Shown here: one piece after another, positions 11,141 through 22,503 of the stretch
How the letters are laid out: each line of letters opens with the position of its first letter
Numbering within the stretch: the stretch's first letter is position 1
Source of the DNA: Podarcis raffonei
Taxonomy: Eukaryota; Chordata; Lepidosauria; Squamata; Lacertidae
Reading direction: 5' to 3'
Assembly: GCF_027172205.1 (NCBI RefSeq)
Contig: NC_070614.1
Coordinates: forward strand, 30,938,501 to 31,002,500
DNA length: 64,000 bases
The notes under the pieces: generated by a model
What the model saw: only the letters and a program-made list of their open reading frames with translations
What the model was told of the DNA's origin: nothing
The model's database searches: none
Position numbers and translations under genes: made by a program

Positions 11141-12079
11141 TTATACAGCAGGAGGTATCACTTTTTTGTACCCCATCAGTTTCTTGATGGCTTCTTTCAC
11201 TTCTTTGGTTTTCAGACTGTAAATAATGGGGTTCAGCATGGGGGTTGAAATGCTCTATTGGGTGGAAAAGAGTTCATCCAGTAGTACAGATGAGGCTGAA
11301 TTCGGCCTTAAATACCTAAAGCAGGCAGTGCCATAAAATAAAATGACAACAATGAGATGGGAACTGCAGGTGGAGAATGTTTTTCTTTTAGCTTCTGCTG
11401 AATTAAGCTTCAGAACCATAGAGACTATGTAGGTATATGACACCAGCATGACACAGATTGATGAAAGCACTACTGCACTACTTGTAATTAAGAATGTTAT
11501 TGCATTCACAAAGGTTTCTGTGCAAGATAAGGCCAAGAGAGATGGGAGTTCACAGCTGAAATGCCTGATAGTGTTTGGACCACAGAACACCAGCTTCAGA
11601 ACAGGAAATGTATTAATCAATGCATGTACAAAACCTATTGCCCATGCACCTCCCACCAGCAGCTTACAGAACGGTATGTTCATAGTTTCAACATAATGAA
11701 GTGGCTTGCATATGGCAGCATATCGGTCATAAGCCATTGCTGTAAGAAGGAAGATTTCAGTGCATCCTGTCTGGATGATGAAAAACATTTGCATGATGCA
11801 GGTACTGTAAAAAATTCTTTGGCGGTGGAAGAAATTCAGGAGAACCTTAGGCACCGTGACTGAAGAGTAGCAAATATCCAGAAAAGACAGTTGACTTAGG
11901 AAGAGGTACATAGGGCTCTGTAGATTACTGTCTTTCTTTATTACCATCATGATCATCGTGTTCCCTACCAAAGTTATTGCATACATGAGTAAAAACACCA
12001 GGAAGAGGCAAATACGGACTGGAAAACTATAAGAAAATCCCACAAGAAGAAAATATGTCACAGTAGTTTGATTTTCCAT
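11141..12079 (-). pseudogene. Olfactory receptor, OR8S1-like, with one premature stop
   Basis: Odorant receptor on the minus strand. Translation from MENQTT (ATG at 12077-12079) follows a good 3' splice site TTGTTTTTCACAG about 27 nt upstream, so I prefer this start to the ATG 19 codons earlier, which lies in the intron. Landmarks: NQT glycosylation site, GN at residues 39-40, MAYDRYAAICKPLHY (115-129), three EL2 cysteines (FCG, SCEL, LSC), KRKTFSTCSSHL and YLRPNSASS. Reading stops at TAG (11255-11257) just after FSTQ, where relatives have tyrosine. The frame then stays open for another 37 codons with an intact STPMLNPIIYSLKTKEVK tail and a TAA at 11141-11143. The protein would end before TM7 and cannot signal normally. 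A single lesion suggests recent or segregating loss. Closest type by eye: the OR8S1 group, with the genes at 16891, 21555 and 32972. Confidence 0.85.
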
Positions 12080-12105
12080 TTCCTTTCCAACAAAAATGTA
12101 ATCTG

Positions 12106-13353
12106 TGAAAAACAAACAAAGATCTGATTGCAGCAAAGTTGTTCTGTTGTTCCTGAATAGTAGACTAAAGCATCTGAAATATTGTTGAGATGGGAACCAT
12201 AATTCTAAAAACTTATATCAATTAAGAGCTGGATTCAGTCTATGTTGAGCAGCTTTAACCTCCACTGAGAAGTCAATGTCCATGCTCAATTTTTCTGCAT
12301 CATTGAAACCAACCAACCAATCAATAAATCTTTATTGCAGTCATAGACCAGACAGCAAGGTTAACCAATAGCCATTGTAGCCCAAACCAGTTCATGTTTC
12401 CTTGAAATGAAGTCCAGCTGGTCTCAGTGGGACATAATTCCATGCAAGCTATGCATGACATTTCAGCCTTTTACTTGCCTGTAATCAATGTTAGAAAGCT
12501 TATTAAAATGAGGTGTTCTTATATAATAAATAACACATTTTAAATAAATAGTATCAAAATTTCCTCAATATGCTGAGAGCATCATTTCATATTCAAACCC
12601 ATAATATGGATCTTTGGTTAAATCCTAACTAGTCTAATAACAAAAGCAGCTGCTATCATCAAGATCACACAGTTGGGAAGTTGCTGTCTTTCAACATTTC
12701 TCAACCTTATTCACCAGTTTCTAAAAGTCTGCTGGAACAGACTTCTCTGTCTTCCATAAGGACTGAAGATTAACAAAAAAATGAATTGATTTAGTAAATC
12801 AGTGGCTCACAAGCCTTTTTTCTTAAGGACTGTTTGGTACAATTTAACGTCCAGGGTTGCCACCTTTTCCCTGGAAGACTTTCTGTTCCTTTAAGAGCTA
12901 AATGCCAATAATAAAATCAGCAGGCAATCACATTGCATCTCATTTCTGCTTCTGAAGGTTCCCATTTGCAGCAGTTTGCTCACTCTAAATATGCAGAAAT
13001 CATCATATGGAAATATTTAGTGTGTGTGTGAGTCAGCCTTTAGAAGTGCTCCTTCAAATGCTACTTTCTTACACAGAATGAAGTGAAATGCAAGGAAATT
13101 AATGGCAACTGAAATTTAGACCATCACCACAGTAGGGCTACTCTTCTTCCTAACAAATACTGCAATTTAAAATATAGTAGAGAGAGAGATGTAAAGGGAA
13201 TAAATGCCATGTTACTGTTAAGAGTGGATTAGAACAGTAGTCTTCATTCTTTTCAAACCTGGAATCCATATTTAACCCACATGTGCATTTGCAGGACCAC
13301 TTCTTACTTTTTTAGCCTTATGTTTGTAATTTGGTTGCACTGATGATGAAAAC
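12106..13353. other. Intergenic, no gene seen
   Basis: Spacer upstream (in transcription sense) of the minus-strand OR at 11141, so any noncoding first exon would lie here. A possible fragment of an old LINE or SINE tail (aataaatctttattgcagtc) is at 12324-12343. Nothing else is identified. Confidence 0.4.
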
Positions 13354-13355
13354 TA

Positions 13356-13741
13356 CTGTATTTTTTGCTCTATAAGATGCACTTTTTCCCTCCTAAAAAG
13401 TAAGGGAAAATGTGTGTGCATCTTATGGAGCGAATGCAGGCTGCACGCCTAAGCCAGAAGCCAGAACAGGGAGAGGGAGCGTTGTGCAGCACTCCATCTT
13501 GCTGTTCTAGCTTGTGGCTTAGCTGCACAAAGCCTCTGCAGGGCAGTGGGATGAAGGCACCCCTCTGCCCTGCAGAAGCTTCGCGGGCTATCCCAGAAGC
13601 CAGAACAGTGAGATGGAGCGCTGCGCAGATCCCTCTTGCTGTTCTGGCTTTTGGGATTCAGAATTTTTCTTTCTTGTTTTCCTCCCCCCAAAACTAGGTG
13701 CATCTTATCGTCTGGTGCGTCCTATAGAGCGAAAAATACGG
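13356..13741. mobile_element. Tc1/mariner-type MITE, 386 bp
   Basis: Non-autonomous DNA transposon with terminal inverted repeats. The left end reads CTGTATTTTTTGCTCTATAA and the reverse complement of the right end reads CCGTATTTTTCGCTCTATAG; both then continue into GCAC motifs. It is flanked by TA on both sides (13354-13355 and 13742-13743), the target duplication of Tc1/mariner elements. The interior has two related GC-rich segments (around 13450-13525 and 13590-13655) but no transposase. Short ORFs overlapping it are not genes. Confidence 0.8.
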
Positions 13742-14329
13742 TACCTTGTAATTCCTCCCTTCCTACATTCTAATTTATGTCTAGTGAGTGAGAAATTTCA
13801 AATGCTGTTTTTTTCTTTCCTTCCTGCTCATTCTCACATAAGCAAGGATTTCTGCCTTAAAACACAATGAAATCATATATAAACATATCTCTTCTTTTCA
13901 TTTCTTATTTTTTCTTTTAAAAAGGCCTAAGAAAAACCAATCTGATCAGCAAAAACGGAGGGAAAGAGAAATCAAGAAACATGCAAGAAGCTTCTGGAGG
14001 ACATTGCCTTGGACCAGAGACTCAAACTTTTGTATATAATTACCTGACTGAAAAGGCGGGAATGAATTGGAAAAAGTACCTTTTATGTGTCAGTAAAAAT
14101 GGTTCCCCTGCTCACTAAGACCAAGTAGAGTGTTTGCCATGATGTTATTATACTTGCTATACCAAACCCTGGAGGATATATTTTTCACTGTGGAATGTAG
14201 CAACTTATATAGAAATACTCATCCCAAGAGGATAATTAAATTCATCAGTAGTGCATTCCTGCAAATGCCTGTGAGTTTTGTTGTGTTTTGTTTTAGTGGG
14301 AGAAGCTTTTCTGCCATGGTGGCAAATAT

Positions 14330-14688
14330 AGATAAACAAACAGAGGGTAGCTTGGGACCAGTTTGGCACGGTGGTTCCAAATTGTGGCAATTAGGGTTCT
14401 TGTGCCTCTGAATATGTATGAGTATGTAATTGCTCAATTGGTGTGCCTTCACCCAATTTGGCATGGTGATTCCAAACTGTGGCAACTTGAATGCCTCTAA
14501 ATATATTGCTGCCATATTTTTGTTTATCTGTAACAGAGTGAAGGATGTAGGCTTCATCTAAGTTTATTTCATTCAAGATGGCCAATGAAACATTCCAAAC
14601 TGCAACAATTTGGATGCCTCTGGAGATATCGTTGCCGAATTTGACATGACAGTTCATGAGATAAAGGACCAGATTTTGGCATACTTTA
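14330..14688 (+). repeat. Degenerate tandem repeat, about three units of roughly 110 bp
   Basis: A pattern of the type (C/T)TTGGCATGGTGATTCCAAACTGTGGCAA followed by TGCCTCT(A/G)(A/G)A(T/G)AT recurs at about 14361-14420, 14456-14520 and 14583-14650. The units are diverged and of unequal length. The source is unknown: it could be internal repeats of an old element or a decayed satellite. No coding signal. Confidence 0.55.
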
Positions 14689-14690
14689 TA

Positions 14691-14931
14691 CAGTGGTACC
14701 TCGGTCTATGATCTTAATTCGTTCCGGAAGTCCATGCTTAAACCAAAGCATTCTTAAACCGAGGTGCGCTTTCCCTGCTGAGGCCTCCCGCCACCGGTGC
14801 CCTTCCACCGTTCAACTTCCCTTCAGCTTCCAAGGCAAAGTTCACTAGCCGGAACACCTACCTCTGCTTTTGCAGAGTTTGTTGCCCGAATAGTTCATTA
14901 ACAGGACAGTTTGTAGACTGAGGTACCACTG
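14691..14931. mobile_element. TA-flanked MITE, 241 bp
   Basis: Terminal inverted repeats: left CAGTGGTACCTCGGTCTATG, reverse complement of the right end CAGTGGTACCTCAGTCTACA. TA dinucleotides flank the element (14689-14690 and 14932-14933). The interior is GC-rich with no ORF. The form fits a Tc1/mariner-type MITE. It is independent of the 13356 element (different termini). Confidence 0.8.
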
Positions 14932-14933
14932 TA

Positions 14934-16890
14934 TTTTGATACTGCAGTTATTCATGTACACAAGAACACTGATTGCACACTTGTTTAATATAATGTGTGA
15001 GCACCCCTAGTGCAACTGTATGAAATTTAGTTAAGGCAAACGTAAATGAGAGTTTACATTTCATCCAAGGGTAATCCTGCCATTCAGGAGGGTGAAGCAA
15101 CAGGCATCAGTGAGAATTCTGAAAGGGAGATAGATTACAAGCAGGAGTTTATTGAATCACGCAGCAAAAGTTTTAAAAATGTTTATCCTTGTGAGGAGCG
15201 TTTGGACTCCATATCAGAAAGCAAAATGTCTTGGTTCAACATTGATTTCAGCTTGACAAAAGTTAAATCTCACTTTACTACTGTATTGGTGAATAGTCAC
15301 ATTTATTTGTTCACTATCATGTCCCACTTTCAAACAGGTTTACAATAACATAACAAAAACACACATAATTTTAAAAGCCATTAAACAAATATTACATAAA
15401 AGTAATAGTACTATAATTACAAAAAAGAAACAATAGTGATTATTTTTTTATAAAAAACAACAACAGCCCTGAACATCCTGTTGATTGTAAGAGATGTGTT
15501 AAACTAAGTCCAGTAAGAATGTAAAACATTAAAATTCACCACAGCTTTTGAAAACAAACAAACAAGATTGGAATAGCTCCTTTAAAAGGTAAGAAGACCC
15601 CATATACTCATTGCTGTTACAATTCACCAATTAAGCACCATTTAAGCAAACAAGCAAGCACATAACCATATAGACTGATGACAGGTGGGTTACAAATATG
15701 TCATTCAGGCACAAAATTGCATTTTGTTTTATAAAAATAATAATTTTAGTGGCTGATAATGCTAATACTAGAACTAGGGTTCACATTATGAATTTGAGTG
15801 GCAATATACCACAAAATTGTAGTCTTCAAGCAATACATATTTAACTAACTAGTGGGGTTTCATTGCTATATGATGTGGGGATTGCTTCTCAGTTAGGTCA
15901 CTTTAAATACTTGTGGAAGCTAACAACAAATATTAGCTATATTGGCTAATATTAGCTATCTTCAGAGCCTATGAATATCAGTTTCTGCTGTGTACTGGGA
16001 AGGTGAGTGGGAGGGACAAGGTCATGGTGCTTCAGATACATTAGTGTGATCAATTCAGTAATCCTGGAAGTGTGGATTTATGAATGGACACACAAGAAAG
16101 TGATATAGATTATATTAGTCCATCCGTTCTTAGCTTCAAATCTCACCAATCCTACCTAGGCATGCCTCCAACACATTTCCTCAGCAATATATGGATAAAC
16201 TCTCCTTTTTCATCTAACACATCTTCACTCCTAATAACCTCATGCATAAACAGGGAACTTCTGGCCCTTCAAGAGTTGTTTACATCACTGCAAGCCCAAG
16301 TGACCAATCAGGTTCCCCATTCCTATGCTTTCGTTCAGTGGCAGTTTAAGCATATGACTTGGATGCTGGAGAAAACGTTCAGCTTCCTCACCTTCTACCT
16401 GAGCTTCCAAGAGGCATTGGGCTCGATGACCATTGGCTGGATTCAGAGGGCTAGACTAGATGAAGGCAGAAGATGTCCACCAGAACAGAAGCTAAATGCA
16501 AGGCAGTAGATCCAAACCATAAACACAGAACTCAAATTTCACTCCATTTCCCCTATATAATTCATATCATTCATTTTCTCTCTCCAGATTTCCATTAAGG
16601 AAAAAAAAGAACCCTTACATATTTCCCATTAGTTAAATGTCCCCTTGGTCTTTTTCCCCCATGAAAGCAAATTGATTCCAGTTCTGTCTTCTTCAACCTA
16701 ATCTTATGCCTCAGCTTTGTTTTGGGGTCTTTTTTAGTCTAACTCCAGCATCAAGGGAAGCATGACATTTTAAAAACAGGGAGCTGCTCTCCTCATTAGC
16801 CCTTAAGATGTTTGGCGGATATATACACATGTACACCATTTTAAATGATAGCTTGTGACACTGTACACTTTTCTAGAATTGAGGCTAATT
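14934..16890. other. Intergenic, possible old LINE tail
   Basis: No gene supported. 15296-15440 (starting catttatttgttcactatca and going on to tttacaataacataac) looks like the 3' end of an old minus-strand LINE. The 141-codon ORF at 16084-16509 has no recognisable domain, transmembrane pattern or splice context, so I do not call it. Confidence 0.4.
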
Positions 16891-17823
16891 TTATTGAAGA
16901 AACTTACACTTTCCAAACTTCTTCAACAGAGCATTTTTTATATCCTTGTTCTTCAAGCTGTAAATGAGAGGGTTTAACATGGGAGTTAAGATGCTGTACT
17001 GCACCGACACTAATTTGTCCAGGTAGGCGAGTGATTCTGAACTTGGCTTCATGTACCGGAAAAAAGCTGCAATGTAAAACAATCCCACCACAATGAGGTG
17101 AGAGCTGCAAGTGGAGAAGGCTTTATGCCTGCTTTCTGCTGAACGAATCTTCACGATGGTTGAAATAATGTAAACATAAGAGATGAGGGTAAGGAGAAAG
17201 GAGCCAAGACCAAACACCAACACAGTGATAAGAAGAACAATGTAATTTATGAGGGTCTGGGTACAAGCCAAGGCCAAGACTGAAGGAAGCTCACAGCTGT
17301 AATGGTCAATAATATTATTCCCGCAAAAATGCAAATTCACCAAAGGTGGAACATTCAACACAGCATAGAAGGTACCCATAGCCCAAGATCCACCCACTAG
17401 TTGTTTGCAGATTTCTTTTTTCATGATTGTGGTATAATGCAGTGGATCACATATAGCAATGTATCGGTCATAAGCCATTGCTGAAAGGATGAATACTTCA
17501 GCACAAGCAACCTGGAAAAAGAAGAAGATCTGTGCAATGCATCCTTCCCAGGAAATCGTTTTCTGCTTTGCTATGATATTTTCCAACATCTTGGGAACAG
17601 TGACAGATGAATAGCAGATGTCAACAAAAGCTAAATGACTAAGAAAGAAGAACATGGGGGTTTGAAGGCTACACTCAGTTCTAATCACCAGCATGATTGC
17701 AAAATTTCCTAACAATGTTACCAAAAAAATTATTAAGAACACCAAGAAGAGAAACACCTGAAGATGTGGATCTCTGGAGAGTCCTGAGAGTATAAACTCT
17801 GTAATTGCAGTTTGATTTTCCAT
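16891..17823 (-). CDS. Olfactory receptor, OR8S1-like
   Basis: Intact 310-aa odorant receptor, Golf-coupled in olfactory neurons. The MENQTA start at 17823 is supported by a 3' splice site AATTTGTACAG ending about 27 nt upstream. Features: N3 glycosylation motif NQT; GN in TM1 (39-40); PMFFFLSHLAFVDICYSS in TM2; conserved C95 (EGC); MAYDRYIAICDPLHY (116-130); EL2 cysteines in FCGNN, YSCELPS and LAC; SYVYII in TM5; HKAFSTCSSHLIVVGLFY in TM6; PMLNPLIYSLKNKDI in TM7. Note EL2 has LACTQT where most have LSC, a minor change. Closest in this window are the genes at 21555 and 32972. Same strand as its neighbours at 11141 and 21555, with about 4.7 kb spacing, consistent with tandem duplication. Ligand unknown. 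Confidence 0.93.
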   Translation of the reverse strand: MENQTAITEFILSGLSRDPHLQVFLFLVFLIIFLVTLLGNFAIMLVIRTECSLQTPMFFFLSHLAFVDICYSSVTVPKMLENIIAKQKTISWEGCIAQIFFFFQVACAEVFILSAMAYDRYIAICDPLHYTTIMKKEICKQLVGGSWAMGTFYAVLNVPPLVNLHFCGNNIIDHYSCELPSVLALACTQTLINYIVLLITVLVFGLGSFLLTLISYVYIISTIVKIRSAESRHKAFSTCSSHLIVVGLFYIAAFFRYMKPSSESLAYLDKLVSVQYSILTPMLNPLIYSLKNKDIKNALLKKFGKCKFLQ

Positions 17824-17849
17824 CTCAATGAATTTAAAAGCCTTAACAT

Positions 17850-18737
17850 CTGTACAAATTAAAAAAAGAAATAGAATTTATTCAATTTGTAGAAAGCTCT
17901 GAAAAATGATTAATAAATGTATAAATGTAGGGGAAGTATTTTCTGAATTTTTAACCCTATTTACCTGGGAGTAAGCTCCACTGAATTCAATATGATCTAC
18001 TGTATCTCTATCTGGACATAGTTATGATTGCTTTGATGCAGCCAAGAACTAGACTGTTGATTCAAGCGCTAATTGTTTGTGTAGAGATTTCACATTTGCA
18101 GTTCCACACTCACTGCACAAAAGGAAATTGGATGCACACACATGTGCAACCACTTCAAGATTGTTTCTTTCTTTTTGAAGGTGGAGGTCAATATGCATGC
18201 TAATATTTAATGTTGGGGGGGGGTGAGGTTTATTTGATCTGAATGGATGGAAAACAAACTGTGTACACATAGCATTTTACATACCTGACAGGGAAAAGGG
18301 AGACCACTGACCCAATAGTTTCATACTGGGCACAAGGCCATGTAATTACAAACTCTAAATTCCAGACAGAATGTTAAATGTGGGAAGGGAGGGATTTTTT
18401 AAAAAATGGAGAGAGGTTTTTGTGCATGAAAAGCAAGACTATAAACAGTCAAACTATTTCCTAGCACACATTTGGTGGTTGGAAAACTTCGACCTGTTGT
18501 ACATCTGCCTATTATAAAAAAGGAAGCAGCTCTGAGAACATGTGAGCCCCCTTCCATTTCCAGATTTGTCCACATGGATCAAACTTAGGTATGCTGCTCT
18601 GAATGTGGAAACTGTTCAATCTCAATTTTGAGACCCACGTCTACTTGGTAAGACCAATAATGTCATCTGAGCTCTGCTGGCATACATGAAAAAGATGCAT
18701 TTTTAGATTTATGGATATGTTGATCATGATTTTAGGT
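17850..18737. other. Intergenic, presumed upstream region of the 16891 OR
   Basis: 17955-18030 carries a diverged copy of the short palindromic reptile repeat (gagtaagctccactgaattc). A G-run lies at 18216-18224. No gene; promoter not located. Confidence 0.4.
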
Positions 18738-18912
18738 TAGGTACTGGTGCTTTATTGGTCCACCTAGCTCAGTACTGTCTACACAGACTTGCAATGGCTC
18801 TCCAGAATTTCTGAAAAGAATAAGTCTAGTCTGACCTGGAAATACAAGGGATTAATTTGAGACTTTCTGCATGCAAAGCAGATGCTCTATCACTGAGCTT
18901 TTAGCTCTTTAG
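18738..18912 (-). mobile_element. tRNA-headed SINE (reptile type), minus, diverged
   Basis: Read on the minus strand it begins with a tRNA-like head (tcagtgatagagcatctgct, then TTTGCATGCAGAAAGTCTC) and goes on through TGGAGAGCCATTGCAAGTC and CAGTACTGAGCTAGGTGGAC. The same organisation is seen at 31789-31968. It is old by the number of differences. I remember this family as common in squamates but cannot give its exact library name. Confidence 0.65.
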
Positions 18913-20213
18913 CCAATATAGGAGACACTGGTCCTTTCTGGTTTGTATATACTAGAACAGCCTACATTTTTCATTTTTTAAGGGTGAAATTTTGAGGCAA
19001 ATTTGTAGAATTTTTAAACTGCTGAAACATTTGGGAGGATTAGAAAGTACTAAAAAGTTGTCAGAATACTAGCAAATATGTTCGGCTTCTTTGTGAATCT
19101 TAGTTATTTACTGTGATTTCGTGTTTCCAAGTGCAAGACACTGGAATCTTAAGGAAAATATTGAATAATTCTGCAAATGGATAGCATGTACTGGTTACTG
19201 TCTATTTAAGATCACCCAACACATAAAACCCACTGAATTAAACAAAGTCATAAATATAAAAAAGAGATTGCCACTTACCTGATAGCTAATCCAGATGCGC
19301 AACAACTGCCACTGCACTTAGATTTGATTGGAGCTGTATCTCAAAGAGATCTCCATCCACTTTACAATTACTTTAAAAAATGACGATTTGAAACAAATCT
19401 TGGTGAAATCCCCAAAGAAAATAAAGATCGCTCATATTATCATACAGCTCATTTAGATTATGGCTGGGGAACCGGTTGCTGGTTTTCAGTTCATGACCTT
19501 TGGCCCTGTCATCTGGGGCTGAATGCGACCTCAAGTCCAAACAGCATCTAGTTGGTCAAAGTTTTTTCATCTGTGACAGAAAGGAAAAATATTTCAGGGT
19601 CTCTGCTGTGCACACTGAAAGGGAATGATTGAAATCACTGCCAACTCTACAAATGCCTGATTTTTTTTAATGTGCATTGTTCAGTGTCCATTCTGCCTAT
19701 GTACTGGACAATTTTTTAAGTGAGCAAGATGGTATAAAAAGGATGGTGATGTGATGTCATGCTCATTTTTCTGGAATTAATCCCATGAAATTTATCCTGT
19801 CAACTGACTTTCTCCAGGGATACCTTTTTCATTAAATGAAATTGTATTAGTTCTTCCTTCCAAAAAACAACAACACATTTATTATAAGTTTTACAAGTCA
19901 GTTGGACATTAAGGTGTAATAGACTCCTTTAGATATAGAGATGCCTTACAATGTGACAGACCAGGGCCACATATTCTACTCCATATTGTCAACAACTGCA
20001 ACTTTCAGTCAGGAATGGGCAGAATCAATCTGCTTGAGTTTGTGTCCATTTTGGTATATGCCTGCTGGCAAAGCCCACTCTGCTTCATGTCTACATTTCA
20101 ATTTTTAGGAAATAACTATTGTGAAATTTGCATTTCTTTAAGTGTTTCTCTCTGTCTCTCTCTTTGTATATGTGTAACTTTCTAGGTGGTTTGAAGGTTG
20201 TGCTTTCTCCTTC
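18913..20213. other. Intergenic, no gene seen
   Basis: AT-rich spacer. No ORF with family features and no repeat I can name. Confidence 0.4.

Positions 20214-20264
<51 letters not shown>
20214..20264. repeat. (AAT)n microsatellite
   Basis: About 17 perfect AAT units. The array probably marks the 3' tail of an old retroelement or simple slippage. Confidence 0.95.
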
Positions 20265-20267
<3 letters not shown>

Positions 20268-21554
20268 GTAATCATAACCCCAATTTCAAGCTGTTTGGAG
20301 CAACTGGAATGTCAAGTTCATTCACAATGTATTTAAATCATCACACTTTATTACAAAACATAGTCTCCCCCCCCCCTATATTTGATGGGAGGAGCCTCTT
20401 GCTGGAGTCCCGTAGAAAGCATCAGCACACATCCAAGAGACATGTGCATGATATAACGCATATTAGCAGAGTCAGCGGAAGCAAAATTGTGTAGGAATTG
20501 TGGCATCAAGTATTTTATTATCTACAGCAAAAGAAACAAAAGGAACATGGCATTTTGTGTCAGTGGAAATTATGAACAATAATATCCCTTGCAGATTTAG
20601 AGGGGCTTCCTTAGTGGGCACAAAGAAAGGATTACCCACCATAATGTACAACCACTTCCAGGTCAGTTTTAGATGCCATTTCAATGAATGTTGCAAGCAC
20701 TGTGCTTTCTAGCTGCTCCAAGCAGTTAGAAAATATTTTAAGAAAAAAATAAAAATAAAAGTAGCTCTTGTGTGTATTTTGAGAAACTACTGCTCACTAA
20801 ACCATACCCAGTAAAGTTTTGCAAATATTTGGCCTAATTTGCCAATCTGAAATGCCTCATTGTTTCCTTAGAGTCAGGTGATTTCAATTTTGATTATAGG
20901 GCCGCTAAGAATTTGGTTGGAATGTTGTTTGTGTAGTTGTTTGTGTATTTCCCCATGCATTTTAGTGCCAAAAAGGCATATGTAGTAGAAGGGTACACTA
21001 GGGTATGAAGTTCCATAACTTTTTTTCAGAGCAGGAGCAATGATGTTACTGCTGGAGTGCCAAAGATAGGCTCTTCTGACTGTGGCAAGTGAATGAGTTG
21101 GCAGGCTTACAGATTAAAAGAAAATTGTGTCATAGATTCCCACAACTGAGTAAATCTGAATATAACCAATCAATCATGTAGTGTGGACTAACATGTACTG
21201 GGCAATGCGTAATTACCATTGACATATTTGCAATCCCAATCAGCCAGACCAATGAGGAAACTCTACTAAACTGAATCTGGTTGATGGGCTCCACTTTACC
21301 TGCTGGAATACAAACCTTGTGGACCTTTTCCATGAGATTGCTTATTTGCTTTACAGATGCATGGAGAAAAGCTAAAGAGAATTGGGCATGTGTGCATCTA
21401 AAATTTGCAATGTTTGTGGCATGTAATGGAAGGGAAAATTATTGACAACCATGTTAATCAACTGGTTTATGAAATAAAAGATTGTGGTCATACAACCAAT
21501 GGGACACAATCTTCTCATTCACACTGTTCTGTTGATTTGAATTGGGAATGAATA
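20265..21554. other. Intergenic downstream of the 21555 OR
   Basis: No gene. The ORFs at 20309-20494, 20472-20712 and 21130-21333 have no recognisable content. Confidence 0.4.
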
Positions 21555-22478
21555 TCAAGATTTCAGTCTCAATATCCTCCTAAGCACTGCTTTCACCTCC
21601 TTGTTCTGCAAGCTGTAGATGATGGGATTTAACAAAGGGGTAAGAATGCTGTATTCTATGGACAGTATTACATCCAAAAGTACTGACGAAGCTGCGCTTG
21701 GCCTCAGATATCGGAAGTAACCTGTTCCATAGAAGAGACTGACTACAGTGAGGTGGGAGCTGCAGGTAGAGAAAGCTTTACGTCTCCCTTCAGATGAATT
21801 TATCCTCAGTATGGTGGAGATGATATGAATGTAAGACAGCACAGTGAGGAACAGGGATACAAGCCCAACTGTGCTCCCAGAAATGAAGAACAGCATTTTA
21901 TTGAAGAAAGTATCATTGCAGGAGAGAGAAAGGATGGAAGGGAGCTCACAACTGAAATGATTTATGATATTCGAGCCACAGAACTGTAGCCTTAACAGTG
22001 GCAATGTGTTTGCAAGTGCATAAACAAAACTAATCATCCATGCACTGGCCACTAGCTTTTGGCAGAATGCCACATTCATGATTTCCACATAATGCAGTGG
22101 TTTACATATAGCACAGTATCTGTCATAAGCCATTGATGAGAGGATAAAAACTTCAGCAGTAGCCGAAAACAAAATAAAGAATGCCTGAGTGAAGCATCCA
22201 CCAACAGAGATGGTCTTCTGCTTGGCAATGATGATCTCCAACATCTTTGGGACAGTGACAGTTGAATAACACACATCAAGGAAAGAGAGGTAACTCAAGA
22301 AGAAGTACATAGGACTCTGAAGAGGTGGACTGGTCCTCACAAGCAGCATGATTATTACATTCCCCAACAGAGTTAGCAGATAAATCAACAAGAAAAGGAA
22401 AAATAAGAAGATCTGGAGCTGAAGGTTGTTGGAGAGGCCAAGAAGAAAAAAATAGTATTCAGTGGTTTGGTTTCCCAT
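21555..22478 (-). CDS. Olfactory receptor, OR8S1-like
   Basis: Intact 307-aa odorant receptor. The MGNQTT start at 22478 lies about 25 nt after a 3' splice site TCATTTTTTTAG. Features: NQT glycosylation site; GN (39-40); SPMYFFLSYLSFLDVCYS in TM2; C95 (GGC); SSMAYDRYCAICKPLHY (115-131); EL2 FCGSN, FSCELPS, LSCND; SYIHII in TM5; RRKAFSTCSSHLTVVSLFYGTGYFRYLRP in TM6/EL3; PLLNPIIYSLQNKEVK in TM7. The N-terminus lacks the usual TEF (EYYF instead). It pairs with the locus at 11141 in the YLRPSAASSVLLD loop, so these two look closer to each other than to 16891. No sign of damage. Confidence 0.93.
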   Translation of the reverse strand: MGNQTTEYYFFLLGLSNNLQLQIFLFFLFLLIYLLTLLGNVIIMLLVRTSPPLQSPMYFFLSYLSFLDVCYSTVTVPKMLEIIIAKQKTISVGGCFTQAFFILFSATAEVFILSSMAYDRYCAICKPLHYVEIMNVAFCQKLVASAWMISFVYALANTLPLLRLQFCGSNIINHFSCELPSILSLSCNDTFFNKMLFFISGSTVGLVSLFLTVLSYIHIISTILRINSSEGRRKAFSTCSSHLTVVSLFYGTGYFRYLRPSAASSVLLDVILSIEYSILTPLLNPIIYSLQNKEVKAVLRRILRLKS

Positions 22479-22503
22479 TGAAAGTTATCTGAAGGATGCA
22501 CAT

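Noticed and set aside
12080-12136. Upstream ATG of the minus OR at 11141 (19 extra codons)
   Set aside because: A 3' splice site lies between it and MENQTT, and MENQT is the usual N-terminus in this subfamily.
16084-16509. 141-codon plus ORF
   Set aside because: No domain, no conserved motif, no splice or promoter context; length is within chance for this base composition.
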